Notes: generated by a model from the letters alone, not told the origin. DNA of 64,000 bases from Smallanthus sonchifolius (GCA_023525975.1 CM042046.1:39339501-39403500); one strand, 5' to 3'. Shown: positions 33,335 to 45,396, counted from the stretch's first letter. Numbers and translations: made by a program.

Positions 33335-34226
33335 TTAAATATATAATCATGTCGTGCCTTTAGAAACTATATCCAATGAATGCCATATTGCCATGTAGAT
33401 CTTACTTAAATTGTTGAGTCCCTTCTCATTAACCAATCAAAAAACCGTACAATAATGAAAATGCAATAATGCAATGAAATGTTTGAATAGATAGGGAATT
33501 TAATAAACATATTTCAAATTATTGCAATATTTAAACCAGGATTGTAGAAATATCATATGTTTTTTCTTTTATTTTTGTTTATCTAAAAAAATATACAATG
33601 TAAATTGCAACAAAATTGCCTTGTAAAAATACATATATATACTTCTTTTTAACTTTTGTCCTTTGTTTTATAAAAAAAATGCTAGTTATATAATTATATA
33701 TTAAATAAAACTCTCGCTTATTATAAAATGAAACATCGAAAGACGTTTTATTGGGATAATATCATATATATACTCCACAAACAAATGCTAGTTATATAAT
33801 TTCAAAGTGTTTCAAAACTTGGTTATTATTCTGTTGTGTTTTCCCCATAAATAAAATATACAATTTGAAATACTAAATTAATCAAAAAATTAGATTTTTA
33901 AGGGAAAAAACAAAAAAAAAGTAAAAAAAATTCAATTCCGATCTGACAAGTTCAAATGAAAGCGGTTCAACTACACACAACCAAACTGGTTATGTGTCAG
34001 GTTTCCAGTCCGACCGAATCCGATTATGAAAACACACCTCTTACAACTCCTATTTTAAACTAAAGAACTTCTTTAAATTATTAACTTCATTACATTATCT
34101 CATATCCATACTCTTTCACTTTAAAAATACTAATAATGATATCATCAAGTTTTTTTAAAACGATATACCCGACCCGACCCGACCCGACTACCTCATGTAT
34201 TTGGATTTTGGAATGTTAATATCGTC
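33335..34226. other. Upstream region of the VAN3-binding-like gene
   Basis: AT-rich. Contains GACCCGACCCGACCCGAC (about 34170-34187) shortly before the promoter. No other feature recognised. Confidence 0.5.
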
Positions 34227-34233
34227 TATAAAA
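34227..34233 (+). promoter_or_regulatory. TATA box of the VAN3-binding-like gene
   Basis: TATAAAA 67 bp upstream of the chosen ATG (34294), preceded by ATCGTC. It supports the start at 34294 over the upstream in-frame ATG at 34195, which lies before the TATA box. Confidence 0.7.
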
Positions 34234-34293
34234 AGTAAGCTCCCAAAAGCAAATAACACCATAACTAACTCTCACTTCTCACACCACCACAAA

Positions 34294-37200
34294 ATGGACA
34301 GTTTATGGCAGGAGCACGATTCCGCCGCCGGCTTCCAGTTCCCGGAGAGTCCACGGAAGCCGATGGAGTTCTTATCAAGGTCATGGAACGATGCTACCGT
34401 CAAACCTCTGCATTCTCCGCCGTCTCCGTTGAATTCTAAGTCGGAAACAACCGCCGCTCTCACCACCAGATCCGGCGCAAATTCCTACGTCACGCCGGAG
34501 ACTAACGGCGTTTTCCGTTTCGACGCAACGGAGGATCCGGTCACGGCGTCGGTGACGCTTTCCGGCAACGCGTTCTCGTTCGCGTCTTCCGCGACTTCAC
34601 AGCTTGTGCTTGAACGAATCATGTCTCAATATGTGAGTATTTACGATTGAAATTAGTTTTGATGAGTTTGTTAGAAGTAGATCGGATGAATTTTGTATTT
34701 AATGTTTCGAGTGATTACTGAAATGTGATGAATGAATGGAGCAGGATATATCGCCGTTAGCTTCAGGGAGGCTGTCACACAGTAGTGGACCACTCAATCC
34801 GTCGCACATGGAAGAAACTGACAGTCCACATATCTCACCGTCCGACGAGTACGACGACGTCGTTAAGGTATATCTTCAAATTTCTATTTCCACTAGGTAA
34901 TAAAAATTTACATATTACATATTTATGACATGTTATATACTTTTTAATACAAATTTTAGAAACGTTATATAGTTATTTTTTAAAAATGTTTTATAAAAAG
35001 AATTAAAGAAATGTTCAATTTCTAAAAATATTTTATAAACAAACCTATTTTTTTAAATTAAAAAAGTTTTATACAAATAATTATTATTTAATAAGAGAGA
35101 TGCAGGAAATAAAAAATTATAAAAAAAACAGTTAAAGAAAATTGTATAATTAATAGAAGAGAGAGCAAGGAAAAAAATGATGAGGATACATAGGAGAGCG
35201 ACAAGTATCCAACTAAAACATTTATTTATTATATAGTATAGATATAGATATATGTATACCATCTTAAGAACCACAATATAATCATATAATGCATTTGTAC
35301 ATATTATTTTAAATGTAATACATGATATATTGTTTTAAATGTTATACATAATATGATTATATAACTTTCAGTGTTTCTCTCTCTTACTAATGACGGTTAT
35401 TGTTATGAATTATGTGTCTATGAACAAGTGTAATATGTAGTTTTCTTGTTTTTAGCGTATTATTAGTTCTGAAATAAACATGTGCACGTACACATATGTA
35501 GATTAACAAAGTTTTTTCATATGTATATTTATATGAATGTTAAATACAAAACTAGATTTATGTGAAAGACAACGAAAACCAAAACATATACATGTATCTT
35601 TTGTTTAAATATGATATATAAGATTATTTTTTTATAAAAATACTTTATTTAGTGTTGTTTGTAACTTTTTACTTTTGTTAGGGTGATGGAGGTCATTAAC
35701 CCATCTACTCATTACTCGTCAAAACTGTCCAATAGAATTCTGACACCTCAAAACTATTCATTTACTCAGATTTCATTGGAAACACCCTACTCATTTACTT
35801 ACCAACTTTTTTTTAAATAAACATTTAAATAAAAAACATATTTTTTTATTAATTAAAAATACAAAAGACAACTAAAAATAACAAAATACAATAATAAGTG
35901 ACAAATAAAAAAAATAAGAAATTAAACATAATCATCAAAAACACTAGAATCGGATAATCCCGAATGCAAACCAAGAATGGTAGAATCGGATGAAGACATT
36001 TTGTTAAAAAAATTGGAGTTTTACAAAAATATATGGATGAAAAAAGTGAAAAGAGTGATTTGTTTTAAAAATATATGTGTGTGAAATGTGAATATATATA
36101 GATAAAAAATTAATATTTTTTTTTAAAGCACCCAACCCACCCCCACCCCCCACCAACGGCTAGAAATCCAACGGCTAGAACCCAAGGCTTCCGAGTAAAT
36201 ATACTCGTTCATCGAACTCGGCCCCTACTACTCGAAGATACCCGATTTAATGGGGGTGGTGTTCCCCAACTGCTCGGATTGCCTCTCTCTTACTCGGCCC
36301 AATCCGAGTAAGGTGCCCCGTATACCCTTAGAATAGTAACATAATAATATACTCTTTTCTTTTGATAGAATCGATATAATATATTATTTTAGTATGAATA
36401 GTAACATAGAAGACAAATAAATCATTGTGTGATCTATTTTCATTCTTTTGAATTTTAAAGAGAGAAAAAGTGAGACCTCCTATAACTTTAACTTTATTAT
36501 CCCTTCCGCCGACAAGTTTTCTCATTGTTTTTCGGCAGCTTTTCTTTTTTGACCGTCAAACTAATAGTCACTGTCAAATTATTCCCAAATCCACAATCAT
36601 TAACAGCTAAGTACATGTTTTTTATTGAAATTCTTAACTATTTTGGCACAAGACTATGTGTTATACAACGTGAGCGTAAGTGGTTCGCTTGTCACATCAG
36701 ACCCACGCTCATGAAACACTAGGTCAAGAGTGAGCGAGTGTGGCAGGAAAAGGTTTCCGTTACCCGGCCCACATACATGAGGGAAAACAAGAAATTGATA
36801 GGCCGTTAGATTTTAACAACTTAAAGCATTCGTAGCCGATTTCATATCTTTATTCTTATAATTACACTAAAATCAATACTTTTCCTCTCCTTTTCAATTA
36901 TATAATATTTTTTTATATCTTTATCATTACCTTTTCTCTCCTTCACTCACAACCACTTTTAAAAAATATTAAAAAATTTATAGACATGAACAGTGTTTTC
37001 AAAAATATACAAAAAAATTATACAATTTATCTCTCCTCCACTCACAAACACTTTAAATCACTCCTTAAAGTATACCAAACCGGCTGTAAATGCTCTCACT
37101 GTTTCATTTTCTTAACTTTTTTATTACAAGATATAATTTAAGGCTTTTTTTATCTTTCTTAAATAACATTTACTTTTTAGTTTTTTAGAAGAAAAAAAAA

Positions 37201-39381
37201 ATTAAATGCGCAATTTTTTTTTCTAAATACTTCGATATAAATTTTATCCAAAAACAATATTACTAGACCATTACATATGTTGAGAAAGAAACCATGCTAC
37301 CTACGTGGCACACTTTTTTCACCTTTTACTTTCACCATAACACATGCTGTAAATCACATAAAACGCTATTTTTTTATATTTTTATTGTTAGATAACTTTT
37401 TATATTGTATATACAGTTTTTGCGAGCAAACAACACACTGCAACCGTTGTTTGCCAATGGTCGGAGTGGATACGGGGCAGGCGGGTGTAGCACCACGCCT
37501 GCCGGAAAGACAGTAGGACGGTGGTTAAAAGAGAGAAGAGAAAAGAAGAAAGAAGAGACTCGGGCCCACAATGCACAACTCCACGCGGCGGTTTCAGTTG
37601 CCGGAGTAGCGGCTGCGGTGGCCACCATTGCTGCGGCCACCGCAGCAGTATCTAGTAAGGATGAGCAAATAGCTAAGACCAATATGGCGGTGGCCTCCGC
37701 CGCTACTTTGGTGGCTGCACAGTGTGTGGAGGCGGCGGAGGCGATGGGAGCGGAACGTGAACACCTTGTTGCCGCAGTTAGCTCCGCCGTTAATGTTAAA
37801 TCCCATGGAGATATATTAACCCTCACTGCTGCTGCTTCAACCGGTAGACATTTCACTTTAAAGTTTTACCCATTAAATCGTTTTATTTAAAAAAAAACTA
37901 GATTATATTTTAATAGTTTAAATTTACAATAATTTCAAAAAATTCTAGTTTAAATGTTTATTACATATTTAATGGGTTGTAAAGCTTAGAACTTGCATAA
38001 AAATATAAAATGGATACTGTAATGTTGAAGAAAGTCACATATATAAAAGGGGCAATAAAGTTTGAAAAAAAAAACTTCAAATTTTATTAATTTTTTATTA
38101 ACCCTTAAACGGGATTATGTTAACCCATTTATTAAGCGGGTTCTATTTCGAATTAACCTATTTATTAAACATGTCGTGTTGACCTGTTTGATAAAACGGG
38201 TTATAGAAGGGTTCTATTTCGAATTAACCTATTTATTAAACATGTCGTGTTGACCTGTTTGATAAAACGGGTTATAGAAGCCCACCTAATACCCTCTTGA
38301 CATGTTTTGATGTGAACCCTTTTGACCCGTTTTGACGAAAACATTTTGACCCGTTTTGACTTGAACCCGTTTGAGCATCGATTAAACTGCAATCTGTTTT
38401 TCTAGCTCTACGAGGTGCAGCAACGTTGAAGGCAAGGGCACTAAAGGAAGTGTGGAATATCGCGGCGGTGATACCAGTGGAGCGAGGACTTAAAGAAAGT
38501 AAAAGCCAAGGAAAGAGCAGTGGATGTTGTGAACATACTCCCTGTGAAGAGAATTTTCTGGGCATTTGTAACCAAGAACTCCTAGCCCGAGGAAGCGAGC
38601 TTCTCAAGCGCACACGTAATGGTAAGAACGACCAACTTAGCTTTGAAATAGAATTGTTTGATCAACCGGTGTTTGGAAAATAAAATGCAGGTGATCTCCA
38701 CTGGAAAATTGTGTCGGTTTACATCCATCGAACGGGTCAAGTGATGCTAAAAATGAAGAGCAAACATGTTGGTTCTACCATCACAAAAAAGAAAAAAAGT
38801 AAGTGATTATACACTTAAAGGGGCAATTGGATATGTGTTTTGTGAATCATCATATCTTAAATACAATTATTTAAACTAAATCATTTTATTAAGAGTATGG
38901 TATGATATTTCTTAATTAAACAGTTAAAAGAAGTTGTATGCATTAAAATACATTTTAGACGGCGTTTACACTCGGCCTTATTTTCTTTTAAGCTGATTTT
39001 ATAAATTTACATGTTTTGACCCATTAGGGATAAATTATAGACCAAACCCAACCGACTGTAAATCGCTTAATTTGACTTTTAAAACACAAATCCAAACACT
39101 CCTTAATAACCCGGTTCATGGTGACATGAAATGGTGAAAGTAGTGATTGTTTTCACTTGTGGGTGGTTGCAGACGTGGTGTTGGAGGTGTGCAAGAACAT
39201 GCCGGCGTGGCCCGGGAGACATCTATTTGATGGCGGAGAGGAGCGGCGTTATTTCGGGTTGAGGACTATCGGGCGTGGATTGGTAGAGTTCGAGTGCAGG
39301 ACACAAAAAGAATATGATATGTGGACTCAAGGTGTTTCTAGGCTTCTTACCATTGTTGATGAAAGGAAGTTCACCAAGTAA
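34294..39381 (+). CDS. VAN3-binding protein / FORKED family (auxin canalisation and PH-like domains)
   Basis: Six exons: 34294-34632, 34745-34867, 37417-37843, 38406-38621, 38691-38798 and 39173-39381. All introns are GT-AG and phases join without a break, giving 473 residues and a TAA. The N-terminal half fits the plant DUF828/auxin-canalisation domain: PMEFLSRSWND near residue 30, SGRLSHSSGPLN in exon 2, then FLRANN, VGRWLKERREKKKEETRAHN and an Ala-rich helix (VAAAVATIAAATAA) in exon 3, and ALRGAATLKARALKEVWNIA at the exon 3/4 join. Exons 4-6 form the plant PH-like domain (ENFLGICNQELLARG, RTGQVMLKMKSKHVG, NVVLEVCKNMPAWPG, EYDMWTQGVSRLL). Arabidopsis members bind the ARF-GAP VAN3 and act at the trans-Golgi in PIN/auxin transport and vein patterning; that role is inferred here. 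Which paralogue it is cannot be told. Intron 2 (2,549 bp) is swollen by transposons. Confidence 0.93.
34892..35242 (-). mobile_element. Helitron-like insertion in intron 2 (3' hairpin lost)
   Basis: On the minus strand it starts TCTATACTATATAATAAA (35242) and ends CTAG at 34892-34896 just after the exon 2 donor. The internal text matches the Helitron at 43775-44176 almost throughout, but the terminal hairpin is missing, so the 3' end is deleted. Confidence 0.7.
35681..36327. mobile_element. PIF/Harbinger-type non-autonomous element in intron 2
   Basis: Ends GGGTGATGG and (inverted) GGGTATACGG, flanked by TTA at 35678-35680 and 36328-36330, the 3-bp target type of PIF/Harbinger. Inside are a tandem AACGGCTAGAA pair (about 36156-36180), often seen in such elements, and TACTCG repeats. 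TIR similarity is short. Confidence 0.55.
36824..37095. mobile_element. MITE in intron 2 (related to 45397-45657)
   Basis: Inverted ends AGCATTCGTAGCCG and AGCATTTACAGCCG (read inward from each side). The interior, CTCTCC/CACTCACAA-rich, is the reverse of 45397-45657. TSD unclear (TTA versus TCA). Confidence 0.65.
38098..38375. repeat. Degenerate AACGGGTT-motif repeat with 71-bp tandem duplication in intron 3
   Basis: Within a stretch of ACCCGTTT/AAACGGGT motifs, 38138-38208 and 38209-38279 are identical 71-bp copies starting GGGTTCTATTTCG. It lies wholly in intron 3 and ends 27 bp before the exon 4 acceptor. The motif type resembles 40184-40610. Confidence 0.9.
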
Positions 39382-39832
39382 ACATGAAAAGGAACAAGAA
39401 CAAGTGTGAGGGTATATTATGATAATAAGCAATGTCAATGTGTGCTTAGTGAACTTGTAATAATCTAGTTTTAATGCTAAAGTTTAGCCTTTCGTATTCT
39501 TTCTTCTTGTGATATAAAATCATGTAAAAATGTTTAATTGGGGCTAAGTAATCAAATGATGATAAAATCAAATGAAAATTAAGAAAATGACCAAATTTGG
39601 TTCAAAAATAACCACAGATTCATGGGAGGTCCAAAGAGACATGACCTACGGTCGACATAAATCACAATGACACGATACGACATAAGTCCATAACCCGATA
39701 TTTATTTCATAATAACAGGAACAATTGGCGAGTGTGGATGGAGTATATTCAAAGATTAAACAATTGGTACCAAACTATTATGAAAGGGAAAGTTTGTGTA
39801 CCTGTGAAGTATGAACAGATTGTACATTTGTA
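39382..39832. other. Spacer between two convergent genes
   Basis: 451 bp between the two stop codons; holds both 3' UTRs. No other feature seen. Confidence 0.7.
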
Positions 39833-42800
39833 CTAATTATCAGCAGCCCGTAAAATTGTAAGCAATGATATAAAAAGATTGATGATATCCAAGTATAGAG
39901 CCACCGCAGCCCATATGTACTCATCATAGGTGTATCGTTTGATTAGATTGTCGGTGTCATAGACAATGTACCCGCAGAAGACTAATGCTGATAAACCCCC
40001 GTATGCCATTACTGAAATCTTGCCCAAAGGAAAGAAAATCTGCAAAAAGATTAACATGGGTGAGTTGGGAATCAGAGCTCGAGATCAACTAGAGGTGGAA
40101 ATTTTCACCCGTTTACTTTTGAACGGGTCAATTGGGTTATGTTCTATTTCACGGGTCAAACATGTAAAATTAAAGAAAAAATAGGGGTGTCAATTCCCGA
40201 TATGACATGACACAAAAATAGTAAGGTTTTGGGTTGCTATTCCGACCCGTTTATTAGACTAGTCGTGTTCGGATTGACCTATTTAACCCGTTTAATTAAA
40301 CCTCACTATCAGCCCGTTTAAAATTAGAAAAAAATTGAGTTTATAAAGTCAACTCGCCAACCTATTTAAGACCCATTTACTACAACCCGTTTACAACTTG
40401 ATCACAACTCTTCAATCCGTTTACAACACGCTAACCCATTGACCCGTTTGACTCATTTAGATAACTGGGTTACAAGGGTCGTGTCCGGGTTACATGATTT
40501 TAAGTGTGTCTAGGTTAGTGTTGATGTCTTTGACACGAATAAATATACGGCCGTTTTTGGGTTCATCAATTCAACCCACCAACCCGTAAACCCGACACGA
40601 TTGTCACCCCTAGAAAGGAACTAAAACAGAAAAATGTCAAATGGATTGAAAGTTGCCAAAAGTGAGTTTTTGATGCATAAAACCTTAAACTAAATCATTT
40701 TATTCAAAAATTTAGATTGCTATTGAATTATATAAGTTTTGATAATTACTTTTAAAAAGTGGAACAAAAGTGCTTAACCAACTTTTCTACCTCTAAAATG
40801 TAAGAATGAGCGACAACCCACAAACCTGAATGAAGGAAAAGACGACAAGCACCATAACAGCACCGAATAAAAATGGCCCCAAGAAATTGAAGTCGTAACC
40901 TCTCTTTGCGGCCCAGAATGTGAACAGAGTGAGACTCATGACCACCACAGCTGTCAAAATAACTGCTTCCAAAATCACTTTTCCTGCATAAATTCAATTG
41001 ATAATAGTTAGCAGCCTTATACCAAGAAATCAAAACAACTAATGCGTAAAAGAAAGGGCAAATGCTATAAAAAACCAACATACTTTCTGATTTTTCTCAT
41101 AAAAGTCCCTCAACAATTTTTTGCACATAAAAAACCAACATACTCTCTTTTTTTCTCACAAAAGTCCCTCAACAAATTTTTGCACATAAAAAACCAACAT
41201 ACTTTCTTGTTTTTCTCACAAAAGTCCATCGACAACTATTTATCTTAGCAAATGAATCCGCAAAAGTAAAGCAACGGAAATCGACTGACAGAAGCAAGAG
41301 AAAATGAATCCTTTGCCTTGCTTCTGTCGATTCATTTGCTAGGATAAATAGTTGTCGAGGGACTTTTGTGAGAAAAAAAATAAAGTATGTTGGTTTTTTA
41401 TGTGCAAAAAATTGTTAAGTGACTTTTGTGAGAAAAAATTGAGAATATGTTGGTTTTTTATATGCAAAATATTGTTAAGGGACTTTTGTGAGAAAAACCA
41501 GAAAGTATGTTGGTTTTTTATGGCATTTCCCCTAAAAGAAATGTGGAAATACCAACAATCTTCTTCTTTTAACTACATCACAACAAGAAACAAGGAATAT
41601 AAATAATAAACGTGGTAATTTTACTAATGAATGGGTCGATCCGGTTATGCTTTGTTCTAGTGGATCAAATTGGTTAAAAAAAGGAAAAAGCTAAAAAGAA
41701 AGTAGTTCAAATGGGTCGAAGAGGGTTAGTAAAATGTTTTTTGAAAGAGTAAATTACATAAATCGTCCTTTAGGTTTTGTGAAAATTACGATTCTTGTCC
41801 TTTCAATTTCAAAAACAACGTGTGTTAGCGCATACATGGTATGTCGGTTGTGACTACAGCGACGACAGTGACTTTTTGGAGCAACGCAACATCAAACCGG
41901 ATGAAAAAATTTGGTATCTAATCAATGTGGATAAAAATCTTTCATACTCCAAACTACTTAAACTAATAGGGCTTTAGTTGTGGTTCTTGACCTAGAAAAT
42001 TGTAGCCATAATTAGTTAGGCATTGGCCATGGAGCACTTAGGATTTATTTAAGTTGTCCTTTCAAGTTGCTTCTTAACCTAGAAAATTGTAGCCGTTATT
42101 CATAATGGTTATAAGTAAAATGAAAACATCAATGGACACACACTCAAATTCATAAAAAGTTTAGCAATTCCAGGGTAGATTGTAGCATGAGGTAACTAGA
42201 ACTCATTTTCACAAATCACAGCAATGTGATACCTTCTAATTTACAGATGCCATTATGTTCACTACAGTGTCTTACATGCAGTTTCAAAAAGATCATCGTT
42301 AAATTTTTAAAGAAAAACAAAAACCGATCTTTTGAAAAGCCAACTCTTTCTATTTCCCCGGTGTTGATCTTGTGGAATATGATTGAGAGATGCAATCAAA
42401 TACCCCAAATGATAGTGAATAGACTGCAAATGTGCCAAGCCAAGCTTGAGCTCAGCTTAACAATGTTAGTTAGGCTAAGCTCAAACTTGATTCAATAACT
42501 TAATTAGTGTTCTTGATGCAGGTTCAAACTCAGCCTAAGGAAGATCCAAGCTTTATTCATGAACTCAAATAACACAAAAACATCCATCATCCATGAAAAT
42601 TATGTTGAATAAAGTACACTTGGTTTGAGAACCCAAATAGCTAAAAAGTATCAAATCCCAAAACTATATTCATTGAAACACCAAAACTTGTATATATATT
42701 ATACATATGATTTAATTAGGTTTCCTTTGTAAATACGTTGTCGTACCCCTAGATACAGTTGATCAATAATACACAAAACCATAATTGGTTTACATTATTC

Positions 42801-43455
42801 TAGAACTTGCCTACGGATAGTGCTCTAAAACTCTACAAGATATCGAGTCTAATTTAAACCAGAACTCAACTCGTTATGTGTCTAGACCTTATTATTAACA
42901 CTTGAACTAGGGCTCAGAATCTAATTCCTGTTTGAACTCTAATTGTGATTATATCTGAAACACAAACCATAGCAGACAACATTTTGATGAAATTGTTCAC
43001 CACAAACTTACCACTAGTGAATGCACATGTCAAACCAACTGCAAAAGCAAGAGAGACAGTGAAGATCCCAAGCAGCAGATAGTTGACCGGATGACGCTGA
43101 TAATAATAAGACAACGGGCACAGAGCTGCATAACACAACAATCATAAACACAAATTATCAAACAATTAAAAAGGTGTAACAAAATTGGTTAAAATCATAC
43201 TGATGAATGGTGCGATGATCAAAAGAATGTAACACGCGAATCCACCGTTTGTGGTTGTTAAAACGTGACGATAGGATGATACGTGACGACGATGGCACCG
43301 ACGACGGCGGTTAGAAGTAACTGTATGGCGACGATCGAGTATATCTTACGAATAAACGACCATCGGAACTCCGGCGACTCCGACATTAACGGATACAACG
43401 GCTCGCTGGATCCAGACTCAAGGTCGGTTTTCAGGAACGGTTGTTGATTCCACAT
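39833..43455 (-). CDS. LIFEGUARD-type Bax inhibitor-1 family membrane protein (one-base frameshift in exon 1)
   Basis: Four exons on the minus strand: 43455-43201, 43125-43012, 40983-40826 and 40039-39833, all GT-AG. The start ATG at 43455 gives MWNQQPFLKTDLESGSSEPL; a TTG further up is not used. Family landmarks: PEFRWSFIRKIYSIVAIQLL (first membrane segment), the exon 2 HPVNYLLLGIF and VGLTCAFTSG, FTFWAAKRGYDFNFLGPFLF in exon 3, and YDTDNLIKRYTYDEYIWAAV then YLDIINLF in exon 4. With one extra base the protein would be 244 residues with about seven membrane segments, the family norm. As given, the frame breaks at the A-run 43260-43263 (plus strand): the upstream frame hits a stop at once, and the homologous frame continues. 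This is either a real null allele or a base-calling error. LFG proteins sit in endomembranes and restrain cell death; in plants they also affect fungal susceptibility. Confidence 0.9.
40184..40610. mobile_element. TA-flanked element of degenerate CCCGTTTA motifs in LFG intron 3
   Basis: 427 bp starting GGGGTGTCAATTCCCGA and ending ACGATTGTCACCCC, flanked by TA on each side (40182-40183, 40611-40612). The interior is many ACCCGTTT-like words. Ends are imperfect inverted repeats (GGGGTG-CAAT). Non-coding. Confidence 0.7.
41056..41532. mobile_element. Foldback MULE-type MITE in LFG intron 2
   Basis: 477 bp flanked by the 9-bp direct repeat TAAAAGAAA (41047-41055 and 41533-41541), the length typical of Mutator-like elements. 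Ends GGGCAAATGC and (inverted) GGGGAAATGC. Each arm is three tandem units of about 60 bp holding ACCAACATACT and AAAAGTCCCTC; the arms are inverted copies of each other. The inner loop has GACAGAAGCAAG/CTTGCTTCTGTC. No coding capacity. Confidence 0.88.
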
Positions 43456-43774
43456 CTTGAACAAAACGATCGCAATACTGGTAGTTTAACGTATAATCAA
43501 GATCAAATTGAGGAGTTAGGGTTTCTGGATTTCGATGTGTTCAACGAATTCCGGACTTGACGAAGAAGAAATGTGACCCGAGAGTAATTAAACCGTTGGG
43601 GATTGAAACCAAGGAAATAACGAGCCGAATAGAGTTTTTGTACTCGGCTTGGTTTGTAAACAAATCGAGTTAAGCGGGCTTGATTTGTATATGAGCCGAG
43701 GCAAGCAATTCAGCTCGTACTCGGCTTGAATTTTTTTTTTAAATTACTCGCAAACAATTTATTTGTGTGTATAT
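43456..43774. promoter_or_regulatory. LFG upstream region with degenerate repeat
   Basis: The 5' UTR and promoter of the minus-strand LFG gene should lie here. 43618-43735 is made of GAGCCGA/TCGGCTTG motifs, another short-motif repeat, cut by the Helitron at 43775. No clear TATA box was assigned. Confidence 0.5.
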
Positions 43775-44176
43775 ACTAGTACTACGTTATAAACCCCGTG
43801 TATTACACGGGTTGAGTAAATATAAATTTATGTATTTAATAATAAATATTTACATATTTATGACTTATTACATACTTTTTTAATACAAATTTTAGAAACG
43901 TCATATAGTTACTTTTTAAAAATGTTTTATAAAAAGAATGCAAAAATTTTCAATTTCTAAAAATGTTTTATGAACAAACCTATATTTTTTTAAATAAAAA
44001 ACATTTTATAAAAATCTTTATTATTTAATAGGAGATAGGCGAAAAACAAAAAATTATTAAAAACAAATAAGGAAAATTTGTGCAATTAATACGAGAGAGA
44101 GCCGGAAAAATTTGTCTAACCAAAACATTTATTTATTATAAAGTAACCAAAACCTTTATTTATTATAAAGTATAGA
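43775..44176 (-). mobile_element. Non-autonomous Helitron
   Basis: Minus strand starts TCTATACTTTATAATAAA (44176) and ends with CCCGTGTAATACACGGG hairpin, then CTAG (43775-43779). A 27-bp segment near the start is duplicated in tandem. Close relative of the intron insertion at 34892-35242. Confidence 0.82.
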
Positions 44177-44209
44177 TACGAACGAAGTATGATAATGAAA
44201 TGCAACTAA

Positions 44210-44392
44210 GGGTGTGTTTGGGATTTCTTTTCAAATCTACTTATAACTTTTAACTTATATAAGTTAATAAGTTATTTACTTCTTGAAAATGGAATAAGTA
44301 CGGTAAATAAGTTAGTTTACCCAAACATCTTATTAACTTATATAAGTTAATAAGTCAATAAGAAAGTTAAATAAGTAATCCCAAACACCCCC
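44210..44392. mobile_element. Tourist-like MITE
   Basis: 183 bp, flanked by TAA (44207-44209, 44393-44395), with ends GGGTGTGTTTGGGATT and inverted GGGGGTGTTTGGGATT. Nearly palindromic, with AACTTATATAAGTTAATAAG on both halves. Confidence 0.88.
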
Positions 44393-44451
44393 TAATTACA
44401 CCATCTTCCATCTTCCGTTACCTTATTCATTTTATTTATTTACTATGTTAA

Positions 44452-44943
44452 AATCACGTGTATTAAACGGGTTAAATAAATAAAATATTATATATTTAGT
44501 AATAAAAATTTTATATTTTAAAAAACCAAATACACGGGTTGAATAAACCAGTATATTAAATCGGTTGAATAAAATATAATGTAATTTGTTAACAAACACA
44601 TTTGTCAAAATATGTTTTTAAAAAATGTAATTTGTCGTGATAGTTATAAGATCTGTTAAGTTAGTTTTTAAAACATTTTTTTTCAACTGAGTATTAATTT
44701 TTTAATTTAATTGATAAATGTTAATTCATATTAAGTTCATTTGATTGATGATATAATAATTATTTATAATTAAATAATAAGTAGTCGTAATTAGATTTAT
44801 TAATATAAACATTATTATTTAATAGAAGAGAGAAATATAAAATCTAATATTTAATATGAGAGAGAGGCAGGAAAATAAAGATGAGGAGTAACCAGAGAGT
44901 GACACGTGTCCTGAAGAGATTTTCATTTATTAGAGTAGTAAGA
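44452..44943 (-). mobile_element. Non-autonomous Helitron (related to 25866-26262)
   Basis: On the minus strand it begins near TCTTACTACTCTAATAAA and has GGACACGTGTCACTCTCTGG, ending with CCCGTTTAATACACGTG and ATTTTAACATAGT. Ends are eroded. Confidence 0.65.
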
Positions 44944-45024
44944 TTTGGTGCCCGTGTGTTGTTCGATCGATATCAGTTTCATTCTTCATGGTCAGCACGT
45001 TACTGTCAGTCGTTTTAACATACG

Positions 45025-45395
45025 ATAATAAAAGGCGGGAGGCAAACCTTAAATGGTTGAATCAGTGACATTAACGTGTCTAAGCATAAAAATAAACGTA
45101 TGAATTTACAGCGAGTCGGTTGTGGATATTGAATCACATATAAAAACAGTTATATAACAGTACAAATGTTCTTAAGTCGGTGTCGATCTCATTCTTCATG
45201 GTACCAGCACATTACCGACAGTCGAAATAACCCACGATACCTAAAAAGATACCTTATTTTGAAAACAACTTTGTTTTTACCAAAATTTATAGCGGGGCGC
45301 CAATAAAAAAAAATCAAACATAGGCACAAATTATATATATATTTTTTTAATAAACGAACAAAAGTTATTAAGAAAAAATCATATTATATATACTA
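45025..45395 (+). repeat. Dispersed non-coding repeat, copy 2
   Basis: Matches 22085-22460 in the same order (AAGGCGGGAGGC, GACATTAACGTG, ATGTTCTTAAGTCGGTG, GGCGCCAATAAAAAAAA). Confidence 0.65.
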
Positions 45396-45396
45396 A

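Noticed and set aside
34195..34293. Upstream in-frame ATG of the VAN3-binding-like gene
   Set aside because: It lies before the TATA box at 34227; family proteins start close to the MDS... residues at 34294.
37374..37856. 160-residue minus-strand ORF rich in Ala
   Set aside because: Antisense shadow of exon 3 of the VAN3-binding-like gene, whose plus-strand reading matches the family.
41352..41606. ORFs with repeated SRDFCEKK / VCWFFMCK units
   Set aside because: Created by the tandem units of the foldback MULE arms.
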